A DNA stretch of 64,000 nucleotides from Glandiceps talaboti (taxonomy: Eukaryota; Hemichordata; Enteropneusta; Spengelidae): the NCBI RefSeq assembly GCF_964340395.1, contig NC_135553.1, positions 12,700,501 to 12,764,500 on the forward strand. The letters run 5' to 3'. Shown in pieces: positions 1-15,531 of this stretch. The position numbers and the translations under genes were made by a program. Positions within the stretch are counted from its first letter, which is position 1, and each line of letters opens with the position of its first letter. A model generated the notes under the pieces. It ran no database searches, was not told the origin of the DNA, and was given only the letters and a program-made list of their open reading frames with translations.

Positions 1-1913
<1,913 letters not shown>

Positions 1914-2585
1914 CTAGTTCTAATACTGTATCGTACTATTTACACCAGTCCTCCAGTCATTTAGAGACCACGTTGGCATCCAGACTAGGAATCCAATACC
2001 GACGGGGATTTTAAATGTTGCTTTCCCCAGCACGCATGGATTCCAGGCTAACCAATCCTCAACGACGCCAAATCATATGCAACTTACAATATGTATGCCC
2101 TTGACCTTGAGGTGAAGAATTATATCCAAGTTTTGGCTTTGCGCAAAAACAGGCAAGGGCACAATGTATTAGCGAACGACAGACTATATCTCGATTACTA
2201 TACCAATTCTAAAGTACATACATTTTAGGAATACTGACAGATCAAACAGTTCGAAAAATCGCTTATACTTACCTCAGCGAATGATCAGCGGTGTCTCCCT
2301 ACACCGAGTCGCCACGCAGTTCAAACATGCCAAAACACTTATGGATAAATTCACGAGAATTGTTGTCATATTTATACACTTGTGTCTATTGGCATTTAAA
2401 CACTTAACGATTATGGGGCTTTACATCATTAGAAATTTATGAATTTATGACAATCTTATGACACTATTTGTTAATGATCTACAGTCCCTTTATTGTTGAT
2501 AGGAGAGTCTTGGCTTATAGCAAGAAGCATCAGAGGGTACTCCTATTCTAATTTGTAATTAATATACACGCACACACAGATGTAT

Positions 2586-2588
<3 letters not shown>

Positions 2589-2634
<46 letters not shown>
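2589..2634. repeat. (CA)n microsatellite
   Basis: About 46 nt of CA dinucleotide repeat. Confidence 0.95.
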
Positions 2635-2636
<2 letters not shown>

Positions 2637-4583
2637 TACAGACACACAACTTTCTCGAAATAAAAACGCCACTTTCCAACGTACTGCCAAAAATGTGTTT
2701 TTATGTGATGAGTACAGGAAATGGAGTGGGGCGGGACAGTTGAAGTTACAAACAAGGTATGGAAATGATTTATGCTACGGGTTAGTCCAGAGCCTCGGTC
2801 TTGGTGTATCTGAAGAAGTTCTCTACACCAATTACATAGCAATCGGGGTATGTTTGCTTCTGTGCACCTGCGCTTTGACGCGAGCGTTTGGTTTGACGGC
2901 CGGTGATCAATAAATACTCTACAGATGATCGACGATTGTTGGGCTGACACAATATACACGGGGTGCCATATTTGAAGACGGCCAACTGTTAAACATATCA
3001 AAAGAAAATAAAGACAAATGGAAGCGAAGGAAAGGAGAGATATGAATGGATGTAAGGAAAGAAGTTAATTGAATAAATAGCTTTCTGATAGTTTGCTAAC
3101 CTGGAATCCATGCAGGATTGGGATTTTTTTTAAATATTGTTTTCCAATCCAATGAAATCATCTCACAGCGGACTTATTCAAAAACCACCAATAAGACTGT
3201 GCGCCTGTTTTTGGGTCACTAGCTTCATAAAAGAGAGAATCAATTGCATCTGGCCAAGCGTGATTGGAAAACAAAATCAGAAAATCTAAATCCGCATAAT
3301 TATATGGATTGCAGGCAAATAGTTTGCGCACTACACAAGTACATGCTTACATGTAGACTCATAAATTACAGTTATTATCCACACTTTTTTCTTTCTTTCT
3401 TTCATTCGTTTCGCCTGTTTCCCTTCTTCGACTAATACTTTTGTTGCTCAGTCATTTTGGGCGACTGTTCTTTGCACCACAACTTCAATTTGCGCGGGAA
3501 AATAGTGTCCAAGGTAATGCCATCATAAAACAATTGTCCTTGTTATAATGACAGTAATGGATTGTATGTTTACTTCAGTGACGTGATGTCCAAATTGACC
3601 GTGTTTATTATATCTCTGACATAACAATCATTTTTATCAAAGTCTGCAAACAACCATTTTATGTTAGTCATGAGTAGTACAGCCACTGCAACCCCCCCCC
3701 CCCCCTCCTCCTGACCCACACATCCTAAGCTCATGGTTCAGGCCAAGCATGGGTTATTCACGAAAAATCATCGATGATCTTTGTAAGTCCTATAATATGA
3801 GTTTATATAATTATCTCATCTTTATCCGAGTCTGCAGACAGCTTGAAGACGCCAATGTATTTCCACTGGATTGCAGTAAACCCTGGACGCAAACATTCCC
3901 ATCTCTTGGCACAGATCATACGCGCAGTACTCTCGGGGGAGTTCGATAGAAATAAGCTATCTGTTTACGATACAATATATTGCTCCTCCGCCGTGTCAAG
4001 AAACACTTACAGTATCGCCTGTGTACACACTTATATTGAGTCGCAATAAAAAACAACAACATATATAAATCACGCATCGGGTTGACAAAGCTTAATAGTG
4101 TCAATACAAATACTTGTGATTTGTGCTTCTGGCACCTTCAATACATCAGTTACCACGGTCTAATTTGTAAAGGCGATTAGAATTACAGAACCTCAACCTA
4201 GGTTGCCTATGTAAGAAGTTTGTTTGGCAAACACATCGAACAGTCAACATGTAATCACACCTGCGTAATGACCTCATGTGACCTTTTGAAGTACTATACG
4301 ATGCAAGAGATGGAACGCCTTGATGATTCACAGGTGTACATAGGATCCGAGGTGACGTACTTCCTATGTGGATGTTGGCCAAGTATCAACTACAGCTTGT
4401 AGTTTACCGAGTCAATTTTATTTTGCGCGCGAAGAGTGTATGTATCTGTTGTGCCAGTCTAATTTTATTATGTTTATGCCAAACTACATCTGTATGTGTT
4501 GTTGGATTCATTGTATATTCCCCATACAATGCTTCGCCTTGTATAACACCATCCATACACCAATCTACCCACCCACCAACCTT

Positions 4584-4648
4584 CCCATCCATCCATCCAT
4601 CCATCCATCCATCCATCCATCCATCCATCCACCCACCCACCCACCCAC
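4584..4648. repeat. (CCAT)n then (CCCA)n microsatellite
   Basis: About eleven CCAT units followed by CCCA units. The open frames on both strands here are repeat artefacts. Confidence 0.95.
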
Positions 4649-5164
4649 GTTTTTATCACATTATTCGTAAGTCGTATGTTCATGAATAATTATATTTTAT
4701 AACTGTACTTAATGTAACTTAGTTGGTGTCACACTTCTGTACCTATAACGAACATTATATTATAGCATTACCAATTCCAGTGAATTTTGTGACGTCAACG
4801 CTGTACATTATTACTGATAATGTACTCCGTTATTGGGCATCGCGGCCCCGGAACGAGCATAACAATACAAGCTTACTTGTTCTGTTTCTTCATACGACTA
4901 GGTATTTTTTCGAAATGTATGTTGTTACTTATGATTGTCATTTCCGCTGTTTAAAAATACAAAGCATTCATGAAACAAATTTGTGTTCACAGTAGTTCAT
5001 TGAAGTGTATATGTGTGTGTACGTGTACGTACGTGTGTCGCTATGATTAGTATTCAGCTTCCGGGCCGAACTTGGCCGACGATGTTCAGCGCTGTGTATA
5101 TTATACGTTGTTTTGCGTTTCCCGGTCTACTAATTCACTGGAATTGGCAAAACTATAAAATAAT

Positions 5165-5308
5165 AACAATAATGTACGCCCTCCCAGTCCATAATGGACT
5201 CAAGCAAACTTTGTGCACTCCATAATGGGCTCGGCTGTCGCCTCGCCCATTATGTCGTTCAAAGTTTGCTTTCGTCCATTATGGGCTGGGAGGGCGTACA
5301 TTATTGTT
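5165..5308. mobile_element. Foldback/MITE-like inverted repeat, 144 bp
   Basis: Two arms of about 70 bp are imperfect reverse complements. The left begins AACAATAATGTACGCCCTCC and the right ends in its complement, with a loop of a few bases near 5236. The flanks carry the 7-bp word AAATAAT (5158-5164 and 5310-5316, offset by one base on the right), which fits a target-site duplication. It has no coding capacity and would be a non-autonomous element. Confidence 0.6.
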
Positions 5309-5527
5309 TAAATAATGTAGCGTTGAAAACTATCACCTATCACCATGTTTCGTTGACATTATGCATTCCGTAGTTTGTTGGTTTGAAAAAGTAATGCAAA
5401 GTTACTCAGAGGATGTATGATGATCGCCACCAACTTGAACACAACTGCATAACCTGTGTAGAAAACCGAGACAAGCAAACATAACAACACAGGAGAAATC
5501 GAAGAAACCCCATTAATTACATTTAAT

Positions 5528-5533
5528 TTTATT
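5528..5533 (-). terminator. Candidate poly(A) signal of esterase A
   Basis: AATAAA on the minus strand, about 215 nt past the stop codon of esterase copy A. Position is the only support. Confidence 0.3.
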
Positions 5534-5745
5534 TTTGAGAGGTTTCGAGAATACTGTGCAGTTTGACTTTTAATACAACCGGTGATGTGTTAGACGTTCT
5601 TTCTGAAAATTTACAATGTACAGAGAGCACGATCGCCACCAACGACAACATTTTGCAGTCTAAATTCTTGTTACCGCTTGTTTTCTTGAATTTTGGCTTT
5701 GCCTTCCTACTTAATTGTTAAATTTTCATTTCTATCACATCTAGA

Positions 5746-6028
5746 TTAGTTTATTTGTAGAATTACACACTTGATAAAAAGGTAAAACAAAAAGGAAAGA
5801 GAAATTAAGAAAGGTTTGCCCAAAACCATCGTGCTGGACGACTCAACACATGTGTACAAGAGAAGAGATTGAACATAGTCAATCCAGAAAGCCATCTTGT
5901 CTGCCCGTAGTCTTTGCTTCTTGTTGCCTTCTGTCATATTCGTGTTTAGATGAAGGTAAAACTCCTCCGTGGTGTCAAATTCAGGCCAGGACACTGTTAT
6001 ATGATCCACCCGACCGTTGTTCGGATCT
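5746..6028 (-). CDS. Esterase copy A, exon 2 (C-terminus)
   Basis: The acceptor TTACAG is followed by A GAT CCG, completing a Gly codon split across the intron. It encodes DPNNGRVDHITVSWPEF..., the last conserved block of carboxylesterases, then about 40 variable residues with a run of about 20 mostly hydrophobic residues just before the TAA stop. That tail suits a GPI signal or a membrane anchor. Confidence 0.85.
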
Positions 6029-6308
6029 CTGTAATGTACATGCAAATGAGATGATGAGTTATTTCAAAATTTGTGTTTGTGATTTGACAGGACGTTAGTA
6101 TGTTGATGTGGTTTCTTCAGTTTTAGGGGCCGGGTGGGTGGGGGTGGGGGTGGAGTGGGGTGGTTGGGGGTGGGGAGGATAGTGTGATTTCGAAATAATC
6201 TAGTCTTAAAACATGTATATTGACCTCGTCTGCAGCCGTCGTCGTTGGCTATTATCACTAAGGGGTGAGTGCTTTTCCTCCCCAACTGTTCTCTGCTGCC
6301 GGCCTGTC

Positions 6309-6379
<71 letters not shown>

Positions 6380-8879
6380 GCCTGCCTGCCTGCCTGCCTG
6401 CCTGCCAGTATGTCTGTTAGCATGATAACTAAAAAGTTATGAGTGGATCTACAAACTTGGTAGAACAATCGAATCGATTATATTTTGGTGGGTGGAGATC
6501 TGTGATTACCATGGGAACGGGGATAAGTGAAATTTGAAAAATAACATTTGAAGTATCCCAAAAAGTCATGGATGGCTAGGAAACTTTGTGAAGCGGTTGC
6601 CTATTAGACAAGAATAATATATTTTGATTCTGGTCGTGATCCATGTTAACATGGCAACCCAGGTTATAAATTAGTGAAATTTTGTGAAAATTAATCAAAA
6701 TAGCACAAAATTCCATATATCCATGCGTACAGATTATTTAAGTAAATTGAATTTTTAATTAAATCGACGGATTTTTAGTGGAACGCCATGTAGTTAATTA
6801 AATGTTCTAAATTAAATCTGTAAAGAGTACAAAAGCGACAACAAATACCAACAACTGTGAACCAATGTAAAGCAATTCAAGATTAAGAATTGAAATGAGG
6901 TGCTTTGAAATGACACCAGATATAAAGATGGAACAAACCACGGAATGTTCTGAATTGAAACTTGTGTACCAGATTATGGTCCAAGATAGCATTACAGCCG
7001 GTCTGGTGATAGTAGCACTTATTAAGATAACGAGACTAGGATAACCAATGATACAATCCAATGTCCCAGAATAATACAACACCCTTTTAAAAAGCTATAT
7101 GTCCGAAACAATAATGAGAATTGTCAGTCATGAATACGTATAGAATATTCTAATAAGCAACCCCCAACAAACAAACAAACACACAAACAAACAAACAAAT
7201 AAACAAATAAACAAACAAAGAAGCAAACACACTAACAAACAAGCAAACAAACAAACAAACAAGCAAACAAACAGTAGAAAAAATAATCTTCAAAATATCA
7301 TAAAGTCACACTATTTAAGCTTACAGCTACGGCAAGCCGTACGGTATGACCCTTAAAAAAATCCCTTGATAATGTTTTATTCTGATAATAATATTTACCC
7401 TGTTTTGGCAAAATTTGTCCAGTATTCCATCATCGTATAACTGAGTTGAATTTCTTCAGCCGTGGCGTTTGCAAACTGTGATGACTCATCGTTACGATGC
7501 ATTAAAAGGTCGCCAATGACAAAAGGGAGTTCATCAGTGTGTGCAGCGCCATCTACGTACGAATCGTAGACACTGTAACTTGGACGATGGTCAAAATGAT
7601 AGTGGTATGTCTTGCCCGTGGTTGAGTCTGAGGATTTTGCATGGTCTCTCGCCGCATTGACGACTGGGGCAATGAAATTTAAATCGCCATAGAGATCTGC
7701 ATATTCATCCCGTCTAATGAAATCGTCAAACGGATGGTACCAGTCTGTGTAGTCGTGTATTGTCGCATCTATGACCAATTCATGATTGTACGGATATTGA
7801 TCCGTTATCAATTGATTGATTTGATTGTGGAATAACTCTTCTGGCATGCCAGAGTTCAGATCATAGGGCACTGCCCTCAGCATTGGTGCTGCTTCATAGC
7901 TAGTAGAACCAAGAAGAAAGTCATATTTTTCAAAGTCACTGTTCGCAACAAATTCTGCGAATGGGTGGGTGATTACTTCGCCGTCCACGGCTAATCCAAC
8001 CTCGATATCCCTTTGAGCGACAACAATGTCGTCTGCAGGTACTTCTCTTAAACAGTTCACTAACTTTTCGTGGTTGTTGACATCTGGACATCCAAGAGCA
8101 ACACCAAGTAGCACTGCATTTGCTGCAGAGTTTGATACATTGCGATAATAGTAAAAAGCTCCACTCTGCGATATGAGTCTCAGGAAGAGTCCATCACTTT
8201 TCGGTGAAAGTGATAATATGTGAGTAGACTGTGCACCTGCAGAATTACCGAAAATTGTGATTTGTTCTGGATGTCCTCCAAAATAGGCGATGTTTTCTTT
8301 CACCCAGGACAGGGCAAAGATCTGGTCAAGAAGACCATAGTTACCGGGGGCATATGAATCCTCTGTGCACAGAAAGCCCAATACTCCAATACGGTAATTT
8401 ACTGTTACAACAATGACGTCATGAAGTGCTGCCAAAACTGTTCCATCACTTGACATGCCTTGGCCTCGTGTGAAACCACCACCATGTATCCATACCATCA
8501 CTGGCAATTGCCCCACTGTATCACTGGCATTGGTTGGTACGTATATGTTGAGCAACAAACAGTCTTCGTCAATGTCGTAGTTTGGTAAGGGTTTGTTCAC
8601 GTCAAACTCTTGTGGACAGGATGGTCCGAATTCTGTTGCGTCATACACTGTAGGTGCCCATGGTGACTTCGGTTCAGGCGGTAGAAAGCGTAGACTGCCG
8701 ACAGGTGGTTCTGCATACGGTATACCTTTGAAGATACTGACGTGGATTCCCGAGAAATGGCCAGAGGTTCCTTCGATTGGTCCATTAAGAGTGTCTACGA
8801 TTGGGCCAGCATAGATCCACCGTACAAAGCAAACCGATATCACTAGAAACCCAGTGGTGTTACGAACGTTACTGAACAT
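5746..8879 (-). CDS. Carboxylesterase/cholinesterase-like protein, copy A
   Basis: Two exons, 7399-8879 and 5746-6028, give about 587 residues, the usual size for type-B carboxylesterases. I start at the ATG at 8879 (MFSNVRN...) because the longer reading begins with GTG. A signal peptide ends near IYA before GPIVDT. Visible esterase landmarks are the oxyanion loop HGGGF, the nucleophile elbow GNSAG (Asn where most relatives have Glu), an acidic residue in SYEAAP and the catalytic His in AAHTDELPFVIG, so the Ser-Glu-His triad looks complete. The junction FAKTG/DPN matches the FARTGDPN region of cholinesterases. The donor is GG|GTAAAT. The protein ends in a hydrophobic tail. It is probably a secreted or membrane-tethered ester hydrolase; its substrate cannot be read from sequence. 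It is the most divergent of the four copies and has no visible damage. Confidence 0.88.
6126..6177. repeat. G-rich tract in intron of copy A
   Basis: Several runs of four to five G separated by one or two bases on the plus strand, a possible G-quadruplex sequence. It lies on the strand opposite the esterase transcript. Confidence 0.6.
6305..6405. repeat. (CTGT)n/(CCTG)n microsatellite
   Basis: Tetranucleotide array inside the 1.37-kb intron of esterase copy A. It switches from CTGT to CCTG units near 6380. Confidence 0.95.
7165..7275. repeat. (AAAC)n imperfect repeat
   Basis: Imperfect CAAA/AAAC tetranucleotide tract in the intron of esterase copy A, close to the donor of exon 1. Confidence 0.85.
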
Positions 8880-8947
8880 GATGTAGTAGGGCGTCACCTA
8901 TCCACTATAAAGTGTTGGCGAAATACGAAAATCAGATTTGGTTACAT

Positions 8948-8987
8948 CATAGACCCTACACCAACGGACGTTGGTGTAGGGTCTATG
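8948..8987. mobile_element. 40-bp palindrome, CATAGACCC family
   Basis: Two 19-nt arms, CATAGACCCTACACCAACG and its exact reverse complement, separated by GA. Both sides carry the 7-bp direct repeat GTTACAT (8941-8947, 8988-8994), as expected of a target-site duplication. A second hairpin with the same terminal ten bases lies at 63307-63338. Confidence 0.6.
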
Positions 8988-9503
8988 GTTACATTTGAAT
9001 TCATGTTGAACTTTGTAACTACTATCTCTGAATTATCTCACTCCATCTACGGATTATTATGTGGATATAGGTGATCGAACTAATCCCTTGTCGCCAAAAC
9101 ATGAACAACAAGCCTCCATTTGGCAACAGCTGTGACCCCCTGAAGTTGGCCTGAACAGAGAAATACACTCAGCCCATAGACGGTGGTCACGAGACACTCT
9201 CCAATGTCTATGCTTTGACTAGCTATTCTATGATTGAATTAACTGTGAAAATGTCTTGTTAAATATATAAAGAATAAATAATCATACAAGTCAAATCAAA
9301 ACTGTGGGAAACAGCCAACTGAGATGCGATTCAAGCCATTGAATGCTGATGGTTAGATCTCATCGCCTTAATACATATTTACTCAAGCATATATCTATAC
9401 TTGTCTCTACTAGTCGTACCATGTACATGAAATTCTGTTCAATAAGGATATGTTAAATTATTTTATTGTCTATTACTTTTTGTATTATCTGTCATATATG
9501 ATG

Positions 9504-9606
9504 TCAGTTTGATTTCGGACACTTACTGTACCCAGTACCATGTAAGTGTGAAGGCTTCTTTCTTGTGGATGTTCCTATGCATAGTCACTGTCCGAAATCG
9601 AATTGA
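9504..9606. repeat. Possible short element with 18-bp TIRs
   Basis: TCAGTTTGATTTCGGACA at the left and its near-complement (two mismatches) at the right enclose about 67 bp. No clear target duplication was seen, so this is weak. Confidence 0.3.
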
Positions 9607-10844
9607 CCATTGCCATCTATCTTAGTGCCATCGTCCAAGTTCCATGTCGCATTGACTGCAGTATACAGGCATACGTATACACACACTCGTAAACTAAACG
9701 GAAACAAACATTAACCGATATCAGACCAAACCAGTTCACTCTCCCGGTTGTGACTGCTAGAAGGCTATACGTATACTATTTGGTTGGAGGAAATTTTATA
9801 ATGTTTCTGATTTCACATAAACAAAAATAATATTTAGATGCCCAGTTGCCGACATTCATATTAGTAAATTATTCGGGTTCAAAAAGTCATTGCATAATGT
9901 GTACCGGTCACCAGTCCAACGGTCATCACCAAAAGGTCACTGAACTGTTCAACCTGTCATCGCCAAAGGTCTCTATAGCAAACTTATAAGTTTTTCTCTG
10001 GAATTACAGTTATAATTGCTTTATATATTTAAAATCTCGCGACATCTACACATCCTCCACTTTTTTTTTCTTGTTTGTACCTTTCCATCTTTGTTACATT
10101 CCGTTGTTATCGTCTCATTTGTTTAATACCAAAGTGAAACATCTTAGCAGCAAGGAGGCTACAAGTTACCGAAAGCTTCATTCACTTCAGTACTATCCAT
10201 CTCAAGTTCTACCACAGACTTGTACTGTAAGATACGTCGTGTTGTTCAGCCCTAATCAGTCTCCCCTTTGGGTACTGGCTGATGGGCGAGGCACTACATC
10301 TCGTTTGTTACAGACTGCCACAGGCCATTTCACTTTATAAGAATACTCGCTTGGCTACACCATTCATGGGTCACTCATGTAACTCATAACGCTTCTGTTG
10401 TAATTTCATTTGCCTTTAAAAAACCAGCCTGCATTAAAAAAAGTAATTTCCCCTTCCTGTGCGAAATCCAAACAATGACCATAAGATTTAAAAAAAAATA
10501 TATTCTCGTTGTAAAATTATTGAAATGTTGGTCGGTTCAGGAGGTAACAAAAACTCCCTGAAAATCCAGGATTTCGTCTAAAATACTTCCCACACAGTGA
10601 TCCTGCCATAGAGGTAGCCGCTTCTGAGACACGTTATCGATCGGTTGATAAGATATCAAAATATGTTTATTCCCATTCTGAACAAGAGGAAACTAGGATC
10701 AAGAAAATGGTCAAGAAACTCATACTACAACAAACACCATTATCAGAAAAATATGAACATATGTGAGCAAGATAGTGCGTATGAGGGAAACTGAAAGTTT
10801 CCTTTAAATTATATATAATTTGTGGATATATAATTAGATATCTT

Positions 10845-10874
10845 ACACACACACAAACACGCAAACACACACAT

Positions 10875-10909
<35 letters not shown>

Positions 10910-10935
10910 CACACACATATATACACACACACACA
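10845..10935. repeat. (CA)n microsatellite, interrupted
   Basis: CA repeat with AAAC and CATA interruptions. Confidence 0.93.
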
Positions 10936-11038
10936 CATAAAAGTGAAAGAAGACGAGTATGTTATTGCATTATGGATTTACACTACGGTCCGTTTCATCA
11001 AAAGGATCATCAGGCTAATGTGTGGGCGCGTAGCTTCG

Positions 11039-11042
<4 letters not shown>

Positions 11043-11079
<37 letters not shown>

Positions 11080-11090
11080 TATATATATAC

Positions 11091-11149
<59 letters not shown>

Positions 11150-11167
11150 TATTTATGTGTGTGTGTG

Positions 11168-11249
<82 letters not shown>
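11043..11249. repeat. (AT)n microsatellite
   Basis: About 205 nt of AT dinucleotide with a few interruptions, about 75 nt downstream of the stop codon of esterase copy B. Confidence 0.96.
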
Positions 11250-11250
<1 letters not shown>

Positions 11251-11326
11251 CAGCAAAGTTTCGATGTGACTCGGTAACTGATATAATCTTACCGCTACGT
11301 CAAGATGAAAACCAGTCGAAGGATGT

Positions 11327-11588
11327 TTATTCAAACAAAATAGGAAATATAACTGATATGAAGATTAACAGACATGACTGCATGACAGCTGTACTGGCAG
11401 ATACAGTGCAAGTGTTTCCAACAAGCTTTGGAACATACTCCAACCAAAACGTCAGTTTTTCTGCACGGAGCCTCTGCTGAATGTTTTCATCCGTCATATT
11501 AGTGGTTAAATGTAGATAGAACTCGTCAGTACTGTCATATTCCGGCCAGGTTACAGTTCTGTAATTCATCTGTCCACTGTTTGGATCG
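11327..11588 (-). CDS. Esterase copy B, exon 2
   Basis: The acceptor CTTTAG is followed by C GAT CCA. It encodes [19 protein letters not shown]... and ends in a hydrophobic tail ([15 protein letters not shown]). The stop codon TAA lies inside an AATAAA hexamer (11326-11331). The exon itself is intact although the upstream exon is frameshifted. Confidence 0.75.
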
Positions 11589-14032
11589 CTAAAGTATGCA
11601 AACAGAAATAAAATAGCAAGTGAGAAAATTTAAGGTTAATGATACATGTATGTGGTGATATGTGGTTTAGACAAAGATACTCATGGTACATCTAGTGTCA
11701 CCAATATGTATAAAACACCTACTAATTTGTAATAATTCTTACATTCTACCTGTCGAAGGGAGATAAATTTATTGGAATCGCCAGTAAGGATACAATGTTT
11801 TCGTGAGGTGTTATACATTGATGTATATTTAACCCTTTGAAAATACTATTATGCAAAAAAAAAGTTTCATTCCGATAAATTTTGATAAGTTCACATTGAA
11901 GGGAAAGTGACTTCAAAAAATACGGTAGGTAGGTCGGAATTTTGTTTTTATTTTGTTTTTGAGAAAGTGCTTCGAGCTAAAGACGAGATACTCATTGGTC
12001 AATATATCTTCTGTGATCATAGTTTGATGAGGTGTAAAATAAATAATTACGTGCAGGATGTAGACGATCGCAATGCGCAGACTTTACTTACAGTCTTAAA
12101 CACATACTTTCTCTGGAATTTAATTTTAATAAACTGACTAAAGTTATTTGGCAGGAAATTTACATGGAAATAGAAGTAAATTCTCCCCATTTTACCTTTT
12201 TGAATGTAAGCATTATAATTGAGGGTCGGCGGCTTAAACTAGGACAGGTCGGGTTATCGTAAAAACACAATACTTTTTATTTGGCCTTACCAAAACGTTG
12301 GATATAGTGTTTTTTTTACCACCACAATGTTTTGTTTGCCATTTGTTGAATATACGGAATGAAAGAATCTAGACAAATGCTGCAACAACAATTTTTTTTC
12401 CATGCGTCTATCTGCAATTTATTTTCCACCAACTCGATTTTGTTTAACTGTTCAAACATGACAATGAACTTATTTCCTAAGTGGTACTTATACTTGTTCA
12501 TGAGTGACATCGGGTCAAACAACAGATACATACAAATGGTGTATATAGAGATTCTTACCCTGTTTTGGCAAAATTTACGCAATATTCCATTATTATATTA
12601 CTCAATTCAACTTCTTCTGCTGTGACGTTGGCGAATTTTAACAAACCATCGTAATCTTGTAAAATTATCGTTCCGATGACGAAGTCAATTTCGTATCCAT
12701 GGCCAGCTCCAGCTACATACGAAGGGCAGTCACAGTAACTTGAGCGGTGGTCAAAATGGTAATGGTATGTATTTCCTCCTGTATTTGGCAACTTGCCATG
12801 TTCTCTAGCTGCCTGTACTGTTGGGTAAATGTAGACACGGTCGCCATAGAAATCAGCATACATATCCCTTCTAATAAATTCATCAAAAGGATTTGCCCAG
12901 TCAGTATATTCATGAAGTGCTGCATCTGTGATGACGTCTTCATTTTTCTCAAAGGATGACTCAATGTCCAATGTGACTAGGTTTTCAAACATATTTAGGG
13001 GCATTCCAAGGTTAAGATCATATGGGATGAAAATCAATCGATAATTGATCCTTCGTAGCTATTGGAACCAAAAAGATAGTCATACTTTTCAAAGTCACTG
13101 TTTGCAACGAATTGTTCGAATGGGTGGGTAATAACTTCTCCATCCACAACTAATCCAACATCGACGCCTGTTTGTGCTACAACAATGTCGTCTGCAGGTA
13201 CTTCCCTTAAACAGTTCACTAAGTTTTCGTGGTTTTCTACATCTTTGCAACCGAGATCACTGCCGAGCTTTCTTGCATTTGTTGCCGGATCTCCAATAAT
13301 TTGATCATAATTGAGAATACCACTTTGAGATATGACTCGTTGAAACAACCCTTCACTGGCTGGTGAAAGTGCCAGAACATGGCAAGCTCTTCCCCCTGCA
13401 GAATTACCGAAAATCGTTACTTGATCTGGATTTCCTCCAAAATATGCGATGTTTTCTTTTACCCAGGTCAATGCAAGAAGTTGGTCTAGAAGTCCGTAGT
13501 TACCAGAAGCGTATGAATCCCCGGTACTCAGGAAACCAAGCACGCCAACTCGGTAGTTTAGTGTGATAGCGATGACGTTGTGGTATGCTGCCAGTGCAGT
13601 AACATCGTAAAACATACCCTGTCTAAACATAAAACTACCACCATGAATCCAGACCATCACGGCAAAAGGTTTGGCGATGTCACTGGCATTGTTTGGTACG
13701 TATATATTTAGTAGCAGGCAATCTTCGTCCTGGTCGTAGTTTGGCAAAGGGTTGCTTATTTCAAGTTGTGGACAGGACGGACCAAATTCCGTTGCATCGT
13801 AAACTACTGGAGCCCAAGGCTTCATCGGCACTGGAGGCAGAAAGCGTAGGTCTCCAGCAGGAGATTCCGCGTATGGTATACCTCTGAACATGTCAACATT
13901 AATCCCTGGGAAAGTGGTACTGGTGCCTTCAACAGGTCCGTTGTCAGTGTCTACAACTGGGCCACTCATAACCATTATTACGCACATTAGAATTACCTGT
14001 AACCATATTGGATTTAACATTTCACGAATCAT
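11327..14032 (-). pseudogene. Carboxylesterase-like copy B, frameshifted
   Basis: Exon 1 is 12559-14032 and exon 2 is 11327-11588. The start ATG at 14032 gives a signal peptide (MIREMLNPIWLQV...) and then the same core as copy C: oxyanion loop HGGSF, GNSAGG elbow, SYEGS acid and GAGHGYEIDFVIG histidine. Around 13033-13040 it has two bases more than copy C (ATCAATCGATAATTGAT against ATCAATCTAATTGAT), which breaks the frame after residue 332 (SYEGSIID stop). The frame resumes at once (IFIPYDLNLG...) and is open to the normal donor GG|GTAAGA. Splice sites and all other landmarks survive, so the lesion is recent, or is an assembly error or an allele. HGGSFMFRQGM also carries Arg where C and D have Gly. 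Confidence 0.7.
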
Positions 14033-14270
14033 TGTCTAGAAGTGTAGCTTTTACTTTAGATCTGGTAACATAAGTGTCCAGCCACAAAATGATTTACTCA
14101 GCAGTTGCTAGCTGAAGACCGTTTGCAATCCCTGTTCGCTCAAAGACAGTTTGGTGGAAACTATCTGTGTTAAAGGTCACGTAGAGGGGAATACGGTGAT
14201 AACCATCTCATGACAGACATGAATGTTCGGGACAGCGTGCAACTAACTTTAGGAATTAATCCAACTTGGG

Positions 14271-15168
<898 letters not shown>

Positions 15169-15235
<67 letters not shown>

Positions 15236-15286
15236 TCCTTTCTGTCTGTGTGTGTGTGTGAGTGTGTCTGTGTGTCTGTGTGTGTG

Positions 15287-15325
<39 letters not shown>

Positions 15326-15386
15326 GTGTGTATGTATGTATGTATGTATGTATGTATGTATGTATGTATGTATGTATGTATGTATA
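15169..15386. repeat. (CTGT)n, (GT)n and (GTAT)n compound array
   Basis: Compound array of about 218 nt. Unit 2 has only GTCTGCTGTCTG at the matching site near 19296. Confidence 0.95.
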
Positions 15387-15493
15387 TGTACGCACATAAG
15401 AGACGGACTCTTATGGCTTCAGTAAAGTGATGATATTACAACTTCATCTCACTCAAATGTCATGATGACTTCATGAAAGTAAAATGTGAACTA

Positions 15494-15494
<1 letters not shown>

Positions 15495-15530
<36 letters not shown>

Positions 15531-15531
15531 G
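15495..15531. repeat. (CTGT)n microsatellite
   Basis: Nine CTGT units. The matching place in unit 2 (19370-19569) has about 200 nt of CCGT/CTGT/CCTG. Confidence 0.93.

Larger units (their letters stand above)
8880..11042. other. Intergenic region between esterases A and B
   Basis: No gene seen. It contains a 40-bp palindrome (8948-8987), a possible TIR pair (9504-9606) and a CA repeat near 10.85-10.94 kb. Confidence 0.5.

Noticed and set aside
2543-3001. 152-codon minus-strand open frame
   Set aside because: One end is a CA repeat and the rest has no recognisable domain; overlapping frames on both strands are equally open.
4366-4689. Open frames over the CCAT array
   Set aside because: Repeat artefact, open on both strands.
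9176-9211. CATAGAC ... GTCTATG as a third member of the palindrome family
   Set aside because: Only 7 nt match at each end, the inner arms do not pair, and no flanking direct repeat was seen.
12316-12582. 88-codon open frame in the intron of esterase B
   Set aside because: The matching stretch in copy C has a deletion and a different frame, so it is not conserved as protein.
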